Positions 26,618 through 38,433 of a DNA stretch of 64,000 nt are shown one piece after another; position 1 is the first letter of the stretch; the number at the start of each line of letters is the position of its first letter. The stretch lies in contig CAMNQX010000005.1 of NCBI GenBank assembly GCA_946550725.1, positions 1 to 64,000 on the forward strand, given 5' to 3'. This DNA is from an uncultured Clostridia bacterium. GTDB taxonomy: Bacteria > Bacillota > Clostridia > Oscillospirales > Oscillospiraceae. The position numbers and the translations under genes are program-made. The notes beneath the pieces are model-generated. The model was not told where the DNA came from. It did no database searches and saw only the letters and a program-made list of their open reading frames with translations.

Positions 26618-28429
26618 TTAGACAAGCCCGTATGCTTTCAGGGCGGTTACAAGATTGCTTACCACGCTCTCCACGCTCCCGGAAGAGGAGACCGTCTTTT
26701 TCGCCACAGGGCTTTTCCCAAAAAAGCCCAGCTTTTCGGTTGCGCTCAAAATGGTCAACCCGGAGGTGTTGGTGTGCAAGGCCTTGAAGTATCCGCCACC
26801 CCAACAATGGGTGGTGTCCCCCAGGTTTGGCACCGTTGAGCTGTTCGTGACCGGCGTGATACTCGGCCCTTCAATCTTGATCCCGTATGCACTTCCTCCG
26901 ATCGTGAGGGATGTCGCCTGGATCTTCATGGTCCCGACGATATTTCCGCTCACAGATCCGATATACAGTTGCCCCGCGGTCGTCGCGTCGATCACCTTAT
27001 TCCCGCTTCTGTCGTAGATCGACTTGACCTTTAGGCTGTCCACGTCGATCCGCTCCGCCTGGATGGTTCCGGTGGTGATCCGCCCACCGTCGATTACGGT
27101 TTTGCCGCCGGAGGCTAGGTCCTTGCTCCTGATGATGTCGGCGTCGATGTACTTGGCGGCGATGGTTCCCGTCTGGATGTTGGCTCCGCTGATAATGGTC
27201 GTTCCGTCTTTCAGGTTTCCCGTGCGGACCACATCGGCGTCGATGTACTTGGCGGCCACGGTGCCCGTTTTAATGCAGGCCCCGTCGATGGTGGTCGTTC
27301 CTCCAGACAAACCCGTAAAGGTCACAAACCCCGTCATTTTGATCTCCTGGCTGCTGATGGACGTGCTCCCGGATTTCAGCTTGATCGTAGAGGTGGTGGA
27401 CCCGTTCGTGACCTCCAGCGTAAACCCATCCACCTTTTGCGTCAGCTTGGAGATTTCCCCCGCGGCGTTCTTGATCTCCGTGGAGAGGGTCGTCGCCGTC
27501 TGCTGGAGGGTAGACACGCTCTTCTCCGTGTTGGTGACCCGCGAGGTCAGAGATGTTGCCGTCTGTTTAAGGGTCGAAATACTGCCCTCCGCGCCGCTCA
27601 CCCTGGAGGATAGCGAGGCCGCCGTCTGCTGGAGCACGGATACATCCCCCTGGGTGGAGACGATCGTGGCCGTGATGTCCTTGGCCGTCTGCTTGATCTC
27701 CGAGGAGTTGGCCTGCACCTTTCCTTCCAGGTCCGTCTTGACCTCCTCCACCCGGCTCGTGATGGCCTCGGCTGTCTGCTTGATCTCCGAGGTGTTGGCG
27801 CTGATCCGCCCCGCAAGGTCAGTCTCCACGCTGGTCACGCGGGAGGTGATGTCCGTGGCCGTCTGCCTGATCTCCGAGGTGTTGGCCTGGATCTTTCCGT
27901 CCAGGTCTTTCCGCACCTGCTCCACCCGGCTCGTAATGGCCGTGGCGGTCTGCTGGAGGGTGGAGATGTCCCCCTGGGCGTTTTGCACCTGGGTTGTCAG
28001 GGAGGTGGCCGTCTGCTGGAGCGCGGAGATGTCTCCCTGGGCGTTTTTGACCATCGCCGTGATGGAGGTCGCCGTCTGTTGGAGCACGGAAATATCCCCC
28101 TGCGCGTTGGCGACCATCGCCGTGATAGAGGTCGCCGTCTGCTGGAGGAGGGAGATATTGCCCTCGTTGTCTTCCACCCGTCCCAGGATACCATCCGCCC
28201 GGCTGTTCATGTCTCCGATCTGGACGTAGATGGGGTCCGTCAGACCCTTGCTGTATTCCTCCAAGGCTTTCAAATTCATGTTGGCCGTGTCCAGATTGTG
28301 CAGAGTATACCGCAGTTGCTCCACCAGCATGAAAAGATAGTTCTGGATGGTGTCGATCTTATCGTTCGGGCTCTCCTGGCCCGTAAAGGTAGGGAAGTTG
28401 GTGTCAACGTAAAGCCAGTTGGACGGCAT
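26618..28429 (-). CDS. Tail fibre/appendage protein with tandem coiled-coil-like repeats
   Basis: 603 aa; repeated GDISxLQQTATSITxxV units, then KTGTVAAKYIDADVVRTGNLKDGTTIISGANIQTGTI typical of phage tail proteins. Confidence 0.8.
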   Translation of the reverse strand: MPSNWLYVDTNFPTFTGQESPNDKIDTIQNYLFMLVEQLRYTLHNLDTANMNLKALEEYSKGLTDPIYVQIGDMNSRADGILGRVEDNEGNISLLQQTATSITAMVANAQGDISVLQQTATSITAMVKNAQGDISALQQTATSLTTQVQNAQGDISTLQQTATAITSRVEQVRKDLDGKIQANTSEIRQTATDITSRVTSVETDLAGRISANTSEIKQTAEAITSRVEEVKTDLEGKVQANSSEIKQTAKDITATIVSTQGDVSVLQQTAASLSSRVSGAEGSISTLKQTATSLTSRVTNTEKSVSTLQQTATTLSTEIKNAAGEISKLTQKVDGFTLEVTNGSTTSTIKLKSGSTSISSQEIKMTGFVTFTGLSGGTTTIDGACIKTGTVAAKYIDADVVRTGNLKDGTTIISGANIQTGTIAAKYIDADIIRSKDLASGGKTVIDGGRITTGTIQAERIDVDSLKVKSIYDRSGNKVIDATTAGQLYIGSVSGNIVGTMKIQATSLTIGGSAYGIKIEGPSITPVTNSSTVPNLGDTTHCWGGGYFKALHTNTSGLTILSATEKLGFFGKSPVAKKTVSSSGSVESVVSNLVTALKAYGLV

Positions 28430-28491
28430 GGTTTCACCGCCTTTCTAAAACGGGGATGGGGCCCGGCTGTTCGCCGGACCCCGCTGGGTAC

Positions 28492-29340
28492 TTATTTGTC
28501 GTAGAGGCCCGCTCGGTCGTTGATGGTGAACTCCCGGATCATGTCCACCGTCAGGTTCAGGTCGGCGGGGTAGCCCGCCTCGTCCTTCTTTCCGCTGGAG
28601 CCCCGGAGATACCCCTTGCCGATCATCTTGTAGATGGTGGCCGCCGCCCAGGGCAGCTCCTTCTCGATCTCCGCCACGGTGTTGTACCGCTTGGGCGCGA
28701 CCGCCTCCAGGATCTCCTTTTTGGCCTCCTCGATCATCCTTTTCACTTCGTCCATGTCGATGTCCTCCTTGGTGTTGTTGTCTGGCGCGGTGGGCACGGT
28801 GGCGTTGTGAGCTCTTGCGTCCACCCACCAGTAGTAGTTGACCTGGGAGAAGAAGGTCTTGGGGTCTCCGTTCTCCCGTGCCGTCCTGGCGCTTGCCGGG
28901 TCGTTGATCCGGATTTTCCCGTCCATCCACCACACCACCACAAAGTGGCCGCTGGTTGTCCAGGTCCCAGGCCCCATGAGCGCGATGATGTAGTAGCCCT
29001 GTTTCAGCAGCTCCAGCACCCTCTGGTGGTTCTGGTGGTCCGGCTTTCCGTAGGTCTTTTGCCAGTTGAGCATATCGCACTCGATTCCAAATGCGGCGAA
29101 CTGCGGCTTGAAATAGGCGTAGGCGGTCCCGTGCTTCAATGCCTTGTACCCGTGGGCAACGCTCCAGGCACAGGCGTCCTCCGGGGTGTACTTCTTCCCG
29201 GTGATGGTCTCAATGAGCATGGTCGCCGAGGTCGGCCCGCAGCCCGCACTCTTGATGGTGGAGTTTTCTCCCGGCACCCGGTAGGGTTTCGAGCCCCACC
29301 GGGCGTCATACTGCTTGTAGCTGACCGGTTTCTTGTTCAC
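28492..29340 (-). CDS. Endolysin (C39-like cysteine peptidase N-terminal domain)
   Basis: SYKQYDARWGSKPYRVPGENSTIKSAGCGPTSATMLIETITGKKYTPEDACAWSVAHGYKA...HFVVVWWMDGKIRINDP. Confidence 0.82.
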   Translation of the reverse strand: MNKKPVSYKQYDARWGSKPYRVPGENSTIKSAGCGPTSATMLIETITGKKYTPEDACAWSVAHGYKALKHGTAYAYFKPQFAAFGIECDMLNWQKTYGKPDHQNHQRVLELLKQGYYIIALMGPGTWTTSGHFVVVWWMDGKIRINDPASARTARENGDPKTFFSQVNYYWWVDARAHNATVPTAPDNNTKEDIDMDEVKRMIEEAKKEILEAVAPKRYNTVAEIEKELPWAAATIYKMIGKGYLRGSSGKKDEAGYPADLNLTVDMIREFTINDRAGLYDK

Positions 29341-29786
29341 GCCCGCTTGCCCTCCTCGCCCTTGTCACCCTGCTCACGCAGCACGTCCAGCATATTTTTG
29401 ATGAAGGCAGGGAACGGGACCCCCATGATCCCCAGATTTTCCACTAAAGAAAGGCCCTCGTTGCCCACAAAGAAGAGGATGATAGCCATGCGGATGTAGG
29501 TGGTCCCCAGGGTCACGTCCAGTCGCACTCCCAGCGCCACCAGGCAGAAGATAATGACCTTCTTGCAAAGGCCCTTGAAGTTCGCCTTGCTGTCCATGGC
29601 CCCCGTGGCGCTCTTCGGGCTCTTTTTCCAGATGGCGGCGACCATCCAGCCGGTCAGCAGGTCCAGCACCACAAACGTGATCAGCAGGGCCAGGGCGTTG
29701 TCCCAGCCGCCCATGGCCTCCGAGATCAGCGTCCCCACAGCGGCCAGCGCCGCCAGGATCCCGTTTTTCAGCGTAAAGATTTTCAT
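29337..29786 (-). CDS. Phage holin family protein
   Basis: MKIFTLKNGILAALAAVGTLISEAMGGWDNALALLITFVVLDLLTGWMVAAIWKKSPKSATGAMDSKANFKGLCKKVIIFCLVALGVRLD. Confidence 0.88.
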   Translation of the reverse strand: MKIFTLKNGILAALAAVGTLISEAMGGWDNALALLITFVVLDLLTGWMVAAIWKKSPKSATGAMDSKANFKGLCKKVIIFCLVALGVRLDVTLGTTYIRMAIILFFVGNEGLSLVENLGIMGVPFPAFIKNMLDVLREQGDKGEEGKRA

Positions 29787-29791
29787 TTGAC

Positions 29792-30976
29792 TTACCTCCA
29801 TTCGTTGCTTCGGTTTCTCACGATCGTTTTGAGTTGCCGGATGTCCACCGGCTGAATGTACTTTTCCTGGATCTTGTAGCTGTCACAATGCCGGAGCTGT
29901 CCCGCCCGGCTCAAAAATCCCGCCGCCTGGTGGAAGGATATGTTCCTGCCCGTGGCCTGCTTCTTCTGGATCTTTCTGCTCTGCCTGGTCAGCCGCAGGA
30001 AGTTCCTGCCTCGCAGGGTGACGTGCTCGTGGTCAAAGCGGTATCCCACCGCCGCTACCCTCCGCGGGCGGCGCAGGCTCCGTTGCCGAGGCGGCAATAG
30101 GCGGTGTCTCTTTTCCGCCGCTCCCGTAAATCCGGTTCGGTATACCTGCCAGTTTCCCTTCATCTTCACGCCCAGGTCCGCCTCGAAGTGCCGCTCCAGG
30201 GCCTCGCGGGCCCGGTGCAGCTTGCGCTTGTTTGGGCCGAACAGGGTGAAGTTGTCCATGTGCCGGACCTCGTATTTCACGCCCGGATCCCGCTCCATCA
30301 GGTGGTCGGCCCGCTCCAGGTAGAAGTTCGCCAGCCATTGGTCCAGGTAAAACCCGATCTCGATACCCACCTTTCCACGGGCCAGGTCTCGGGCGGTCAG
30401 CCCCTTCTCCATGGCCCCGCCCAGTCCGCCGGGGTAGCACGTCACCTCCACCATCACCAGCAGCAGGAAGGTCTTGTCCTTGATCTTCCGCTCCAGAGCG
30501 TCCAGCAGACCCTCCAGCGGGATCGAGGGGTAGTAGTGCTTGATGTCCGCCTCCATGGCGTACTTGGTGCCCTTTGGGTCCTTCTGGAGCACCTGCATGA
30601 TCCGCTTCCGTACCCTCGCCCCGCCCCGGCCCGGAACAGAGGCGCAGGACCACGGGCTCATACCCCGCATGAGAACGTCCTGCATGGCCGTCACCGTGAG
30701 CTGGTGCATGATTGCGTCAGGGAAGAAGGGGATGGAGGATATTTCCCTCCACTTCTCGCAGTTCGGGTCGTAGATCGTTCTGTGGGTCGGCTGGCGCGGG
30801 GTGAAGTCGTGGTTCCTCACGATCTCCACCATCCGCGCCGTGTAACCCTCCACGTCCTCCAGGACCTGCCGCACACCCCGTCGGCGGCGTTTCCCTTTGG
30901 CGGCCTTGACGATACACCGCCTCACGAAGTCCGTGTCCTTCATTCGTTCATACAGAAAACCCACTCGTTTCGGCAT
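29792..30976 (-). CDS. Reverse transcriptase of a diversity-generating retroelement
   Basis: RT motif A MEADIKHYYPSIP, motif B GIEIGFYLDQWLANFYL, motif C YEVRHMDNFTLFGPNK; RBS AAGGAGG upstream of ATG at 30976; adjacent TR/VR pair. Confidence 0.93.
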   Translation of the reverse strand: MPKRVGFLYERMKDTDFVRRCIVKAAKGKRRRRGVRQVLEDVEGYTARMVEIVRNHDFTPRQPTHRTIYDPNCEKWREISSIPFFPDAIMHQLTVTAMQDVLMRGMSPWSCASVPGRGGARVRKRIMQVLQKDPKGTKYAMEADIKHYYPSIPLEGLLDALERKIKDKTFLLLVMVEVTCYPGGLGGAMEKGLTARDLARGKVGIEIGFYLDQWLANFYLERADHLMERDPGVKYEVRHMDNFTLFGPNKRKLHRAREALERHFEADLGVKMKGNWQVYRTGFTGAAEKRHRLLPPRQRSLRRPRRVAAVGYRFDHEHVTLRGRNFLRLTRQSRKIQKKQATGRNISFHQAAGFLSRAGQLRHCDSYKIQEKYIQPVDIRQLKTIVRNRSNEWR

Positions 30977-31108
30977 TTTCAAATGCCTCCTTGTTTGCCT
31001 TCGGTGCCGTTCAAATCCTCGCGGCTTACTAGGCCCCGTCCTGTGCGGCAAAATTTTCACCTAGGGGTGAGGAAAAGTCTACGCATTGGTGTCGTGGGTG
31101 AACAAGAA

Positions 31109-31242
31109 GCCGCGCCCCCACCGTCGCGTTGGAGTTCGTCGCCGTTTGGTTGCCGTTGAAGTACCACATCCCAGCGTTGGTGGTGTTCGTCCGGGAGCCA
31201 CCAGCGTAGAGAGCCCGCCAAGTGGTGTTCGAGTTCACGCGG
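31109..31242 (-). repeat. DGR template repeat (TR)
   Basis: 134 bp, aligned without gaps to VR 31412-31545. All 10 mismatches are at TR adenines (coding strand): 10 of 29 A positions, 0 of 105 non-A positions. Confidence 0.96.
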
Positions 31243-31359
31243 GACCGGCAAAAAATCCGGGGCGCAGCGTAGACAGTCCCTTTTTCGGCCGCCTGGCGGC
31301 GGCCCGTTGTGTCGGCCGGATGGTCTCTTGGCCCCGGCCTTCTTCTTTCCTTTTGGCTC

Positions 31360-31383
31360 CCAGGGGGGTTGCGACCCCCCTGG
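31360..31383. repeat. Hairpin/cruciform just downstream of VR
   Basis: CCAGGGGGGT-TGCG-ACCCCCCTGG, 10-bp perfect stem, 4-nt loop, starting 5 bp past the target gene stop codon; no U-tract follows. Confidence 0.8.
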
Positions 31384-31388
31384 ACCCC

Positions 31389-34140
<2,752 letters not shown>

Positions 34141-34154
<14 letters not shown>

Positions 34155-34527
34155 GTGCTCTTGCCTCCTCGCTGATGTACCCCTCCGCCGGGTCGTAGGT
34201 CGTGCCGAACCAGCGGAGGAAGTTGGCGTAGTGTTCGTTGTAGGTCTGCATGGTGTTCTGGTACTTGTTGTACTCCCCGTTGGCCTCGTCGATCTTGGCG
34301 CACAGCCAAAGGGTGTAGATGTCGTCGTGGGGCGGGGCCACCAGCAGCTCCGTCTCCATGTCCCGCTCGGCGGTGTAGGCGAAGTCCGCGATCTCCAGCG
34401 TCGCCAGAAGGAACACGTCGGCGGCCAGCCTGCCCTCCAGCTCCGCCAGCCACCGCACCTTCACGGCAGAGGAGAAGGCGTTGGGCTTCACCTCGTCCAC
34501 ATAGGCGATGGCGTCCTTGACCTTCAC
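34141..34527 (-). CDS. Phage protein of unknown function (head-tail/virion-associated)
   Basis: GTG start overlapping the upstream glycosyltransferase stop; [45 protein letters not shown]. Confidence 0.6.
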
Positions 34528-35600
34528 AGTTCCGCCGCCTCCTTCCCGTTTTCCCGCCGGAGGAGGGCCAGATTGTCCCGAACCCGCTCGTTGCCCGGAT
34601 CCAGCCGCAGGGCCCTTTCGGCCCATTCCTCCGCCTCCCTGGGACAGCCAATGTGCCACATGGCGACGGAAAGGATGTCCTCCACGCCGCCGCCCCAGGC
34701 TCCGCCGTCGTTGATGTACTCGTCGCTCTTGGTCTTGATGTCGGCAGCTTTATGGCCGTAGTAGGCGCAGGTCTCCCACGCCTCCTTGAAGTAGTAGACC
34801 CGCTCGGCCTCGTACCAGCTCTCCCGGATGTCCGGGGCCGTTCCAATGCCGCGCAGGGCCCAAAGCTCCGCCTTCTCCAGGTCGCCCAGGCCCAGGTAGC
34901 ACTCCGCCAGGTAGCGCATGGTGGCGGCTCGTTCTGCCCGCCAGGCGTTCCTCGTGCCCAGGTGCCGCACGAACTCCCGGATCGCGTCCTCCCAGCGGCC
35001 ATAGTAGAAATACTCTCGGCCCAGGTAGTGGGCGCAGCGGGGATCATCCTGGTTTTCCTTGGCGGCCAGCTTCAGCAGGGGAAGGTACTGCCCCCGGCTC
35101 TTGCCGTTGTCCGGGTGGTGGACCGTCTGCATGGCGGGCACTTCCACCAGGCACGGGCACTCCCTTTCATAGACCAGAACCTCGTGGACGGGGTAATGCC
35201 AATGCCACCCCCGCCTCGCGTGGGCCTTGCCCTGGAGGAAGGTGGTGTTGCCCCTGACGCAGGTGAACCTCGCCATGTCCGCCGCCGGGTGCCAGGCCTC
35301 CTCCAGCTTCTCCCGCCAGCCAGGGGACAGCTCCTCGTCCAGGTCCACGCACACGCAGATGTCCGTGTCCTCCGGGATCAGCCGCATGGACCGGTTGCGG
35401 GCCACGTCGAACCGCCAGGGCTCGATCCTCTCCTGACAGACGATAACGCCCATGTCCGCCAGCAGCTCCACGGTCTTGTCGGTGCTCCCGGTGTCCAGGA
35501 CGGCGATGTAGTCAGCCGGTGCAGCGGAACGGACGAACCGCTCCACGTTGGCCTCCTCGTTCTTTGCGATGGCGTAGACGCAGATTTTCAGCTTTTCCAT
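34524..35600 (-). CDS. Family 2-like glycosyltransferase with TPR-like C-terminus (phage-encoded)
   Basis: MEKLKICVYAIAKNEEANVERFVRSAAPADYIAVLDTGSTDKTVELLADMGVIV...ICVCVDLDEELSPGW (GT-A DxD-like), C-terminal repeats of TPR type. Confidence 0.85.
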   Translation of the reverse strand: MEKLKICVYAIAKNEEANVERFVRSAAPADYIAVLDTGSTDKTVELLADMGVIVCQERIEPWRFDVARNRSMRLIPEDTDICVCVDLDEELSPGWREKLEEAWHPAADMARFTCVRGNTTFLQGKAHARRGWHWHYPVHEVLVYERECPCLVEVPAMQTVHHPDNGKSRGQYLPLLKLAAKENQDDPRCAHYLGREYFYYGRWEDAIREFVRHLGTRNAWRAERAATMRYLAECYLGLGDLEKAELWALRGIGTAPDIRESWYEAERVYYFKEAWETCAYYGHKAADIKTKSDEYINDGGAWGGGVEDILSVAMWHIGCPREAEEWAERALRLDPGNERVRDNLALLRRENGKEAAEL

Positions 35601-35677
35601 TGAGCTGCCTCCTTGATAGAAAAGGAGGGGCGGGCGTAACCCCCGCCCCTCCTCTGTGCTTGTTGGTTGCCGATGTA

Positions 35678-36682
35678 TCAGCCCTTCAAGGTGTCCCCTC
35701 CGGTCACACCGCCGATGGCGGCAAAGCGGAAGTCGTTGAAGGTGGCGTTGAACCGGCTGCGGCCCTTCCACACATTGGCGTCGGTGTTCTCGTCGATGAA
35801 GGACTTGACCGCAAGCTGCACCCGGTCGTTCCACACCGCGCCGCCGTAGGTCTGGTTGTAGCTCTGGTCCATCAGGATCCAGGGCTTGGTCTCGGCGGTG
35901 ATGAACTGATTGAGGTAGCTCCAGACGATCACGGTCCAGCGACCGAACTGGAAGTTGAACCCGTTGTTGGCCGTGGCGGGATCCTTGTCCGCGCCGATTG
36001 CGGCGAACACGTCCTTCTTCAAGGAGGCGATGTCCGGGATCAGGATGGTGGTGGGAGCCACGTCCAGGATCTCGTCGTTGTCGCCCCGGAAGAGGTGCAT
36101 GGTGGTCTCCATCTTGCTCAAAGCGTCCACGGAGAAGGCGTCGGAGAACAGATTGCTCTGCTTCTTGCCGGAGACCTTGCCCACATGGTTCTTGCTGAAC
36201 AGGGGCACACCGTCGGCGGTGGTGATGTCAAACTCCTTGCCCTTGAACTTCACCTTGCCGCTCCCGGTGATAGCCCCGCCGTAGAGGGCGGCGCCAAACA
36301 TCTCGCGGGTCCGCTTGTAGCTTGTCATAAAGGCCGCCGGGGCCTTTTTCAGGTCCATCAGCTTGCCGTCCTCCACCATCTCCTGGGAGACCCGGAAACG
36401 GTCCTTCCAGGTGTCGTAGACCAGCATTTTCTTGTAGCCCTCCTGCATCCCATCCTCGGGATAGGCGCCGTTCTCGCCCACGGGCTCGAAGCCGCTCATG
36501 GCCGTCATGGTGGTGTAGAGGTCACCGAAGTTCTCGCTGGTCCCCATCAGGAACAGCTCTTTCAGCACGCTCTCCTGCTCGAACTGCTCCCCGCGGCTTT
36601 CGAGGAACATACGGATCGGGGCCTGGACGTTGCCGTATACGCTGTCGGCAAGGCCGGAGCCCTCGGAAAAAATGATCTTCAT
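35678..36682 (-). CDS. Major capsid protein
   Basis: 334 aa between scaffold/decoration genes and tail genes; MKIIFSEGSGLADSVYGNVQAPIRMFLESRGEQFEQESVLKELF... Confidence 0.78.
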   Translation of the reverse strand: MKIIFSEGSGLADSVYGNVQAPIRMFLESRGEQFEQESVLKELFLMGTSENFGDLYTTMTAMSGFEPVGENGAYPEDGMQEGYKKMLVYDTWKDRFRVSQEMVEDGKLMDLKKAPAAFMTSYKRTREMFGAALYGGAITGSGKVKFKGKEFDITTADGVPLFSKNHVGKVSGKKQSNLFSDAFSVDALSKMETTMHLFRGDNDEILDVAPTTILIPDIASLKKDVFAAIGADKDPATANNGFNFQFGRWTVIVWSYLNQFITAETKPWILMDQSYNQTYGGAVWNDRVQLAVKSFIDENTDANVWKGRSRFNATFNDFRFAAIGGVTGGDTLKG

Positions 36683-36700
36683 GGCGTTCGTCTCCTTTCT

Positions 36701-37126
36701 TTAGCCGTTGCCGCCCGCAGGCGCAGCCGCGGCGGCGGTGGTGAAGCGGCCCCGCACAAGGTCTCCCTTGGCGATGCCCTCGGCGTAGGTGATCTCGAAG
36801 GTGCCCGCCCCCGTGGTGGCCTCCAGGCCACCGGCGGCAACCTTGATCTTGCCGCCCACCTTGGCGTCGGTGGCGGCGGCGGCCAGGGTGGTCTCGTAGA
36901 TCTCGTCGTCGCCCACCCGAACCACGGGCAGGCTCTCGCCGTCCGCGACGGTGCCCTCTTTCATGCACACATAGGGCGGCGTGGTGGCGCTGGCGGCGCT
37001 GATGGCAGCCAGCTTGCCGTTGGTGACGGTGAGGAGCTGCCCCACCTGGTAGGTGCCCGCCGCGGCGGGCAGATACTCCCAGGGAGTGGCGGCCCCGGTG
37101 TCGCTCTTAACAGGCAGAAAAGACAT
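36701..37126 (-). CDS. Capsid decoration/stabilising protein
   Basis: 141 aa, MSFLPVKSDTGAATPWEYLPAAAGTYQVGQLLTVTNGKLAAISAASATTPPYVCMKEGTVADGESLPVVRV. Confidence 0.65.
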   Translation of the reverse strand: MSFLPVKSDTGAATPWEYLPAAAGTYQVGQLLTVTNGKLAAISAASATTPPYVCMKEGTVADGESLPVVRVGDDEIYETTLAAAATDAKVGGKIKVAAGGLEATTGAGTFEITYAEGIAKGDLVRGRFTTAAAAAPAGGNG

Positions 37127-37157
37127 GATTTCCTCCTATTCCAGGGCCTCTCGGCCC

Positions 37158-38153
37158 TTACGGTTTCTTGTGTTTGTTGTAATACTCCTGGATCTGTGCC
37201 TCGGTGGCGTCGGGGTTCATCAGCCGGAACATCCGCATTTCCTCCGGCGGCACGGTGGCCGCCCCCGCCCCCTGGGGCTTGGTGGTGGTCAGGTGCTCCT
37301 TGCCCCGGATGTTGGTGGCCGTCTGCTGCCTGGCCGCCTCGGCGGTCTGCTGCTCCAGCCGTTCCCGATTCGCCAGCTTGAAGGCGTCCAGATAGGAGAG
37401 GTGGTTCTTGGTCACATAGTCGTAGAACTGCTTGGCCGTAGGCATTTTCAGAAGGTCCGCCACGTCCTTGATGGACGGGTCCAGCTTCTGGATCTCCACC
37501 ATCTCGGCGGCGATCCTCCGCTGGGCGGCGGCCTTCTCCTGCTCCTCCTTTGCCTGGTCGGCCTGCTGGGCGATCTCCTGGGCCCGCTTCACGGCTGGGT
37601 GCTCGGAGATCACCTGGTCCAGGTCCTCCTGGGTCAGCTTGCCAGCTTTCAGGTCCTTCTGGAGCTTCGCGGCGTCGAACGCCTTCTTCCATTCCCAGAA
37701 CTCCTCCATGCTGGTGATGGGCTCCCCGGTGAAGGTGTTTTTGAGCTGGGCGGACTTGAAAAAGCCCTCCAGCTCACCCTGGCTCTTCTCCCGCTCGGCC
37801 TGGATCGCCTTTTCCACGGCGTCGTCAATGGCGGCCTGCTGTTCCTGCCGCCGCCTCTGTGCCGCCGCCTCCCGGCGCTCCTCCTCGCTCATGGGAGGTT
37901 TCCCGCTCGGCTGCTCCTCCTGACCCCCTTTCGGGGCGGCGGGCTGATCGGCGGGGTCGCCCTCCTCGGTGGCAGGGGCGGCGGGCTCCTGCTCTTGTTC
38001 GCCTAGGGCGCCGTCCGCGGGCGCTCCGTCCTCGGTGGGCTGCTTTCCCTGGTCCGCAGGGGCGGCGGTCTCCCGCTCTTTCGCGCCTTCCGCCGGAGTG
38101 TCCGGCGTGATCCCCAGGGCTTCGTAAACCTTCTGTTCAGTAAGCTCGGCCAT
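37158..38153 (-). CDS. Scaffold protein
   Basis: 331 aa acidic, Q/E/A-rich, helical, directly upstream of decoration and capsid genes. Confidence 0.7.
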   Translation of the reverse strand: MAELTEQKVYEALGITPDTPAEGAKERETAAPADQGKQPTEDGAPADGALGEQEQEPAAPATEEGDPADQPAAPKGGQEEQPSGKPPMSEEERREAAAQRRRQEQQAAIDDAVEKAIQAEREKSQGELEGFFKSAQLKNTFTGEPITSMEEFWEWKKAFDAAKLQKDLKAGKLTQEDLDQVISEHPAVKRAQEIAQQADQAKEEQEKAAAQRRIAAEMVEIQKLDPSIKDVADLLKMPTAKQFYDYVTKNHLSYLDAFKLANRERLEQQTAEAARQQTATNIRGKEHLTTTKPQGAGAATVPPEEMRMFRLMNPDATEAQIQEYYNKHKKP

Positions 38154-38246
38154 AATGCCTCCTGTCCGGCCTATGGCCGGGTGCCATTTTCCCGCTTTTG
38201 GCTTGCGTAGTTGTCGGCCCCGTGCCGACGTTGGTGGCGATGTCGG

Positions 38247-38375
38247 TTACTTCTTCCGACCGGCGCGGAGGTCGCTGCCCGTCTTAACGGTGCCCTTCTT
38301 GGCGTCCGTGGTCTGCTTCGGAGCCTTGACGACCTGCGTACCGCCGTTCTTGATCCGTCCGGCGTAGCCTTCCAT
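38247..38375 (-). CDS. Small basic phage protein
   Basis: 42 aa MEGYAGRIKNGGTQVVKAPKQTTDAKKGTVKTGSDLRAGRKK between portal and scaffold. Confidence 0.5.
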   Translation of the reverse strand: MEGYAGRIKNGGTQVVKAPKQTTDAKKGTVKTGSDLRAGRKK

Positions 38376-38433
38376 ATGGCGGTGTCCTCCTTTCTGGTGG
38401 ATTTGGCATTTTCCCGCGTTGCCGTGCGTATGG

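Noticed and set aside
31029-31238. 69-aa ORF covering the DGR template repeat
   Set aside because: It is the TR, not a separate protein gene; its similarity to the fibre C-terminus is explained by the TR/VR relationship.
35519-37381. 620-aa plus-strand ORF opposite capsid and decoration genes
   Set aside because: Antisense artefact; low-complexity HHLVVL-type composition.
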